The position numbers and the translations under genes were made by a program. 64,000 nucleotides of DNA, taken from Saprospiraceae bacterium. Lineage in GTDB: Bacteria; Bacteroidota; Bacteroidia; Chitinophagales; Saprospiraceae. The DNA lies in NCBI GenBank assembly GCA_020628475.1, contig JAHDFB010000011.1:1-64000 (forward strand). The letters run 5' to 3'. Every line of letters starts with the position of its first letter. Within the stretch, counting starts at the first letter, position 1. The notes beneath the pieces are model-generated. The model was not told where the DNA came from, searched no databases, and was given only the letters and a program-made list of their open reading frames with translations. Below, piece by piece: positions 60,399-64,000 of this stretch.

Positions 60399-61193
60399 TT
60401 AATTACAGCTTAAGAAGTCTTTATCATAAGAAGGTAGTTCGGGAATTACTATATTTTGGGTGTGTGATAGGGAAATAGCTTCTGGATAATTTTTCTTTAC
60501 ATCACCCCAAGAAATATATTCCCAAATTTGAAAGGCCGCTTTTTTGATTTCTATACCTTGCATGATTCCTGAAAGTGCCTTATCATTTAACGGCCACCAT
60601 AAACTCTCTGTTTCTCTGTCCCATAACAGGATACCCTGAACTCCATTCCAATAGTTGTCATCAAAATATGTATAACCCGAAGGTGCAAAGGTGAAGGTTT
60701 CACCGCAATAGGTTCTTGAATATACTGCTGCTAATTCAGCTAATTCACAATACACGATCATGATTGGATCTCCATTCACGACTTCATTAATGGTTTCTCT
60801 TTGAGAAAGTATACTGTATGGAAAAATCTTAATCTCTCCATCGTCTCGTAAAAGAATACATGGCATGTCATCTTTATATTGAAAAATGGATATTGGGCTG
60901 TACTCTGGATCATACAAAGCAGGGAAATATTCCCTACCTAATCCTTGATTTAATTTACAGAGATCAATGTCCGAATCAGTAATATTGAAATACTCATGAT
61001 CTTCTACTCCAGCAATTAAACGGGTCTCACTATTTTCTATGTAAATAAGACTACTGTCTATGCTATATTTTGTGCATTCTTCTTGTTCCTCTTCTTCCTG
61101 AATTACCGTGATTGGTTCATTGCTGCTGTTGCAGGATGAAAGCCAAAATAGTAGATTACACAGTATTAAGAGTATGGAACAATTTTTAAACAT
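60399..61193 (-). CDS. DUF3179-type lipoprotein
   Basis: A 264-residue lipoprotein. I chose the ATG at 61193: it shares one base with the upstream stop (TAATG) and gives a proper signal with lipobox (LFWLSSC, Cys near 21). The frame upstream of it lies inside the other gene. The core follows the DUF3179 pattern: GREYFPALYDPEYSPI, LLRDDGEIKIFPYSIL, INEVVNGDPIMIVYCELAEL, NGVQGILLWDRETESLWWPL and GIMQGIEIKK, ending with YPEAISLS. The family's function is unknown; it is usually periplasmic or surface-exposed, and the conserved cysteine (VYC) is present. It is cotranscribed with the small lipoprotein gene before it. Confidence 0.75.
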   Translation of the reverse strand: MFKNCSILLILCNLLFWLSSCNSSNEPITVIQEEEEQEECTKYSIDSSLIYIENSETRLIAGVEDHEYFNITDSDIDLCKLNQGLGREYFPALYDPEYSPISIFQYKDDMPCILLRDDGEIKIFPYSILSQRETINEVVNGDPIMIVYCELAELAAVYSRTYCGETFTFAPSGYTYFDDNYWNGVQGILLWDRETESLWWPLNDKALSGIMQGIEIKKAAFQIWEYISWGDVKKNYPEAISLSHTQNIVIPELPSYDKDFLSCN

Positions 61194-61804
61194 TAATAGC
61201 TTATTTCGAAATCTAAGGTGTCGCCCGCTGAAACAAAGGTAGGATTGTTTGTGGTTATACTCATATTTCGGGTTATCCAAACATCTGTTTCTGTATTACC
61301 ACGGACTTGTTTTATCAATTCGGCATCACCAGAAGTAAAAATATGTTCGTCGTTTCCTTGATCAAAAACGTCTGCTAATACTCGAAGTTCACCCTGATTG
61401 ATCATAGGGTCGTCAATAATAATGAACTTGATGAAAGCTTCACGATTCATCTCTAATTGTAGAGCTAAATTGTCTCCGTTTTCTATAAAAAATTGATCCG
61501 CACTGAAAGTATTCACGTATCTATTCTTCGACAGATCAAATTCTAATCTTTCAAAATTTGCTTTTGTAGAATACTGAATTATTCCTTGCTCGTTTGTTCT
61601 TAAGTTATTCACGAGTTCCCGGTCAAAGCTCACACCGTTGCTACCTTGCTCAATATTAGAAATCTCGTATACTTCTACATCGACATCTTCAATGACAGAA
61701 TTACTCTCAAACTCCGTAACCGTAAGTTCGACTGTAGTTTCAACTCTGTTACAAGAAAAAATTGTAATTAGTATCAGACTATACGTAAAAAGTAATTTTA
61801 TCAT
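61193..61804 (-). CDS. Lipoprotein of unknown family, coupled to the DUF3179 gene
   Basis: A 203-residue lipoprotein. I chose the ATG at 61804, which gives the signal LLFTYSLILITIFSC with lipobox; 19 codons are open further up. The mature part begins with a beta-rich region (ETTVELTVTEFESNSVIEDV, DVEVYEISNIEQG) like the carboxypeptidase-regulatory or Ig-like repeats of surface proteins, then an acidic second half (FIIIDDPMINQGELRVLADV). No family is assigned. It is divergent from the sugar dehydrogenase gene, with 58 bases between, and its stop overlaps the start of the DUF3179 gene. Confidence 0.65.
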   Translation of the reverse strand: MIKLLFTYSLILITIFSCNRVETTVELTVTEFESNSVIEDVDVEVYEISNIEQGSNGVSFDRELVNNLRTNEQGIIQYSTKANFERLEFDLSKNRYVNTFSADQFFIENGDNLALQLEMNREAFIKFIIIDDPMINQGELRVLADVFDQGNDEHIFTSGDAELIKQVRGNTETDVWITRNMSITTNNPTFVSAGDTLDFEISY

Positions 61805-61862
61805 TTTTATTGGTTTTAATTGATTATAAAATTTTAACTTAATCATTACTAAATCTAGCATA

Positions 61863-63281
61863 ATGAATATCCGAATAATATTTGTTTTAATTATACTTTT
61901 TTTGAATAAATTATGTCTTGCTCAAGCGTTACAATTCGAAAAAATCGATTTGCAATTTGAGCAGCCAGTTGATTTAGTATCTCCTAATATAGAAGGAGAT
62001 ACACGATTATTTGTTTTGGAAAAAACGGGTAAAATTTATATCGTTGATCAAGTATTGACTGAATCGCCAGTAAAGTTGGAACAACCCTTTTTAGATATTT
62101 CGTCCAAAATCAACACGCAGCAGGAAGGAGGTTTAATTGGAATGGCTTTTTCTCCGGAGTTTGAGACGAAGGGATATTTTTATATAAGCTATACTTTTAA
62201 CGATCCAAGTAATGGTCAGAAATTTTCTAGCAGAATTAGTCGCTTTACCTTATCGGAAGAGGATGGAAATAAAGCGGATGTCAATTCCGAGATGGAGGTA
62301 ATCACTATCGAACAACCTGATTTTAATAATAACGGAGGAGCTATTGCATTTGGTACTGATGGGATGTTATACATCGCTATGGGAGATGGGGGAGGAGCAA
62401 ATGATCAATATGAAAATGGTCAAAATGTTTCGAGTTTGTTGGGTAAAATATTGCGGATAGATGTTTTACAATTACCATATGAAATTCCAGGAGATAATCC
62501 ATTCACTCAAAATCCATTTATCTTAGATGAAATATGGGCGCTTGGTTTGAGAAATCCTTGGAAAATTTCGTTTGATGAAGTTTCCGGTGCATTGTGGATT
62601 GCGGATGTTGGGCAAAATGATTTAGAAGAAATTGATGTACAAGAAGTTGGAGAAAGTGCCTTAAATTATGGATGGAGCTGTTTTGAAGGAACGGACATGT
62701 TTGGACCTTTTGGCTGTGTGGATGGAATCATTCATGAAGAACCAATTTATGAATACGATCATTTAGGTACTCAAAAAGCGGTAGTCGGAGGATATGTATA
62801 TAGAGGTTCTAAATTTCCAAACCTGTATGGAACATATATTTTTACCGATTATGTAAGTAGTAATTTGTTTTGGATTATAAGTAAGGATGGTACTGAATAT
62901 ATTATCGATGATTTTGATTTTAGCGGAGAAACGATTCCAGAAAATATTTCAACTTTTGGAGAAGACAGTGCCCACGAATTGTATGTAGCCAGTTTTACCG
63001 ACGGACATGTATGGAAGCTTGAAACTGCTTTGTACAATTCGATTCATCCTTTTAGGGCGGATAATCTTACAATCAAGCCGAATCCAGTATCGGAGAGATT
63101 GTTGATTTTGGATGATATCCCTATTAAAGCTACTGTAAAAATTGTTGATTCAACAGGTCGAGTTGTTTTACATTCTTCTTATAGAAAGACTTTGGATGTC
63201 TCTTTATTGGATAGTGGCATTTATCATGTCCTTATTCAGTCGGACAACCAATTTTGGAACGGATCGTTTATTAAAATCTAA
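61863..63281 (+). CDS. Secreted PQQ-type sugar dehydrogenase (GSDH family) with T9SS type A signal
   Basis: A 472-residue exported protein. A signal peptide (FVLIILFLNKLCLAQ) is followed by a six-bladed propeller of the glucose/sorbosone dehydrogenase family: EGGLIGMAFSPEFETKGYFY, GGAIAFGTDGMLYIAMGDGG with the DGGGAND segment, LLGKILRIDVL, LGLRNPWKISFDEVSG, LWIADVGQNDLEEIDV, LNYGWSCFEG and VVGGYVYRG. The C-terminal 80 residues (IKPNPVSERLLILDD, VKIVDSTGRVVLHSS, LDSGIYHVLIQSDNQ) are a type A T9SS sorting domain, so it is released to or bound at the cell surface. Whether it truly uses PQQ, and on which sugar, is not shown. Genes for PQQ synthesis are not here. Confidence 0.88.
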   Translation: MNIRIIFVLIILFLNKLCLAQALQFEKIDLQFEQPVDLVSPNIEGDTRLFVLEKTGKIYIVDQVLTESPVKLEQPFLDISSKINTQQEGGLIGMAFSPEFETKGYFYISYTFNDPSNGQKFSSRISRFTLSEEDGNKADVNSEMEVITIEQPDFNNNGGAIAFGTDGMLYIAMGDGGGANDQYENGQNVSSLLGKILRIDVLQLPYEIPGDNPFTQNPFILDEIWALGLRNPWKISFDEVSGALWIADVGQNDLEEIDVQEVGESALNYGWSCFEGTDMFGPFGCVDGIIHEEPIYEYDHLGTQKAVVGGYVYRGSKFPNLYGTYIFTDYVSSNLFWIISKDGTEYIIDDFDFSGETIPENISTFGEDSAHELYVASFTDGHVWKLETALYNSIHPFRADNLTIKPNPVSERLLILDDIPIKATVKIVDSTGRVVLHSSYRKTLDVSLLDSGIYHVLIQSDNQFWNGSFIKI

Positions 63282-63427
63282 TGATTCTTTCCAGGAAGAA
63301 TACAAAAGGTCGTCGAAATACGCAGTTCTGAATTAATCAAATGAAAACTAGATAATTCAAGATAATCCATGTATCTTAAATGATCAATTTTTACATAATG
63401 ATATGCCAATTATTAACCTAAACTTAC

Positions 63428-64000
63428 ATGAATATTTCTACCAATCGAGTTAGTGGAACGCTATTCCTTTTATTCTTCTGCGTATCGTTATTAAGTGCAC
63501 AAAAATTTTCAGTTGGAGCTACCGTTGGATTATTAAGTTCACAGTTTGATGGAGATCGTTTGTTTGGTTACAATAAGCAAGGATTAATTGGAGGATTAAA
63601 TTGGTATTATACAATTAATAAAAAAAATGTCATTCAATTTGATATTGATTATTTGAATATTGGATCGAATTATGCCAATGAAACAAGACCTCCTCTTATA
63701 GATCGAACAAAGTATACCTTATTAAGTATTGATGTACATGCTTCATCGCTGTTTGTTGGTTACGGATACAATTTTAAAGAATTTGAAAAGAATCGATATA
63801 TTCTTAAAATCACGGGAGGGATGAGAATATCTCGAGCTTTCATCTTTGATACATTTTCACACAATATTGGAGAAGAGTTGTATACATTCGAAAAAGAAAA
63901 TCTAAGCACTACTTTCGTAGGTCCAGAAGGTAGATTTGGTGTTAATGTATTAGATAATTTAACGATTAATGTTGTCTCATATATTGCTATCAATAATATG
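63428..64000 (+). CDS. Outer-membrane beta-barrel protein (partial, cut by window end)
   Basis: The frame opens at the ATG at 63428 and is still open at 64000, giving the first 191 residues. A Sec signal peptide (GTLFLLFFCVSLLSAQ) is followed by strands alternating hydrophobic and polar residues: FSVGATVGLLSSQFDGDRLF, GGLNWYYTINKKNVIQFDID, LFVGYGYNFKEFEKNRYILK, FVGPEGRFGVNVLDNL. This is the pattern of OMP_b-brl/PorT-like barrels in Bacteroidota. No finer family can be set with the end missing. It follows the sugar dehydrogenase gene by 146 bases on the same strand. Confidence 0.75.
   Translation, partial: MNISTNRVSGTLFLLFFCVSLLSAQKFSVGATVGLLSSQFDGDRLFGYNKQGLIGGLNWYYTINKKNVIQFDIDYLNIGSNYANETRPPLIDRTKYTLLSIDVHASSLFVGYGYNFKEFEKNRYILKITGGMRISRAFIFDTFSHNIGEELYTFEKENLSTTFVGPEGRFGVNVLDNLTINVVSYIAINNM

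Noticed and set aside
63283..63301. ATTCTT/AAGAAT hairpin after the sugar dehydrogenase
   Set aside because: Short stem, no T-run after it.
1..64000. tRNA, rRNA, tmRNA, insertion sequence or integrase genes
   Set aside because: Looked for cloverleaf or CCA-type ends in the gaps and for transposase or integrase motifs in the ORFs; none was found. Small divergent RNAs cannot be excluded by eye.

Overview
Organism. The window looks like a Bacteroidota chromosome, perhaps a Saprospiria-like lineage (the class is inference). It carries two proteins with type IX secretion (T9SS) C-terminal signals, a SusC/SusD pair, a PUR/DUF3276 protein, lipid A and phosphatidylserine decarboxylase genes, many Sec and lipoprotein signals, and several TAnnTTTG -7 promoter boxes. 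I found no tRNA, rRNA, CRISPR array, transposase or integrase. Most of the window is ordinary chromosome with short intergenic gaps. || Layout. 1-6.8 kb: end of a sugar transferase gene, aroE, proline dehydrogenase, a secreted sialate O-acetylesterase, a probably frame-broken small membrane gene, a CoA-binding protein, and a translationally coupled beta-barrel/lipoprotein-hydrolase pair. 7.0-12.8 kb: two convergent toxin-like cassettes. Each is a large protein without a signal peptide that carries cell-wall-degrading domains, followed by a small lipoprotein that could be its immunity protein. 13.1-20.9 kb: a giant T9SS type B surface protein, an ExbB-ExbD-ExbD-TonB energising operon, a lycopene-cyclase-like gene and folC. 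20.9-26.2 kb: yihY, a thioesterase and arginine deiminase on the minus strand, then a lipoprotein sulfatase and a DUF4846 protein. || 26.3-32.2 kb is a tight six-gene minus-strand operon: two coiled-coil proteins, a substrate-binding protein fused to an OmpA domain, an ABC permease, a haem-oxygenase-like diiron protein and an ABC ATPase. 32.3-37.2 kb holds secreted or membrane proteins of unclear role, including a MIDAS-bearing membrane protein. 37.3-39.4 kb is a two-gene operon with an unusual proposed logic: an inner-membrane OmpA-domain protein that could hold peptidoglycan, followed by an inner-membrane protein with six AT-hooks that could hold DNA. 39.7-42.6 kb encodes ComEC and a membrane HhH protein. 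|| 42.6-64 kb: fbp divergent from an MsbA-like ABC exporter, a PUR protein, topA, a phospholipid/lipid A operon (CPBP protease, cdsA, psd, surE, small membrane protein, lpxB), pdxJ, a SusC/SusD pair, a DUF3179 lipoprotein operon, a secreted PQQ-type sugar dehydrogenase and a barrel protein cut by the window end. || The strongest candidates for undescribed biology are the convergent effector/immunity pair (one effector carries a eukaryote-like annexin repeat), the ABC/OmpA/diiron operon, and the putative envelope-to-nucleoid tether.
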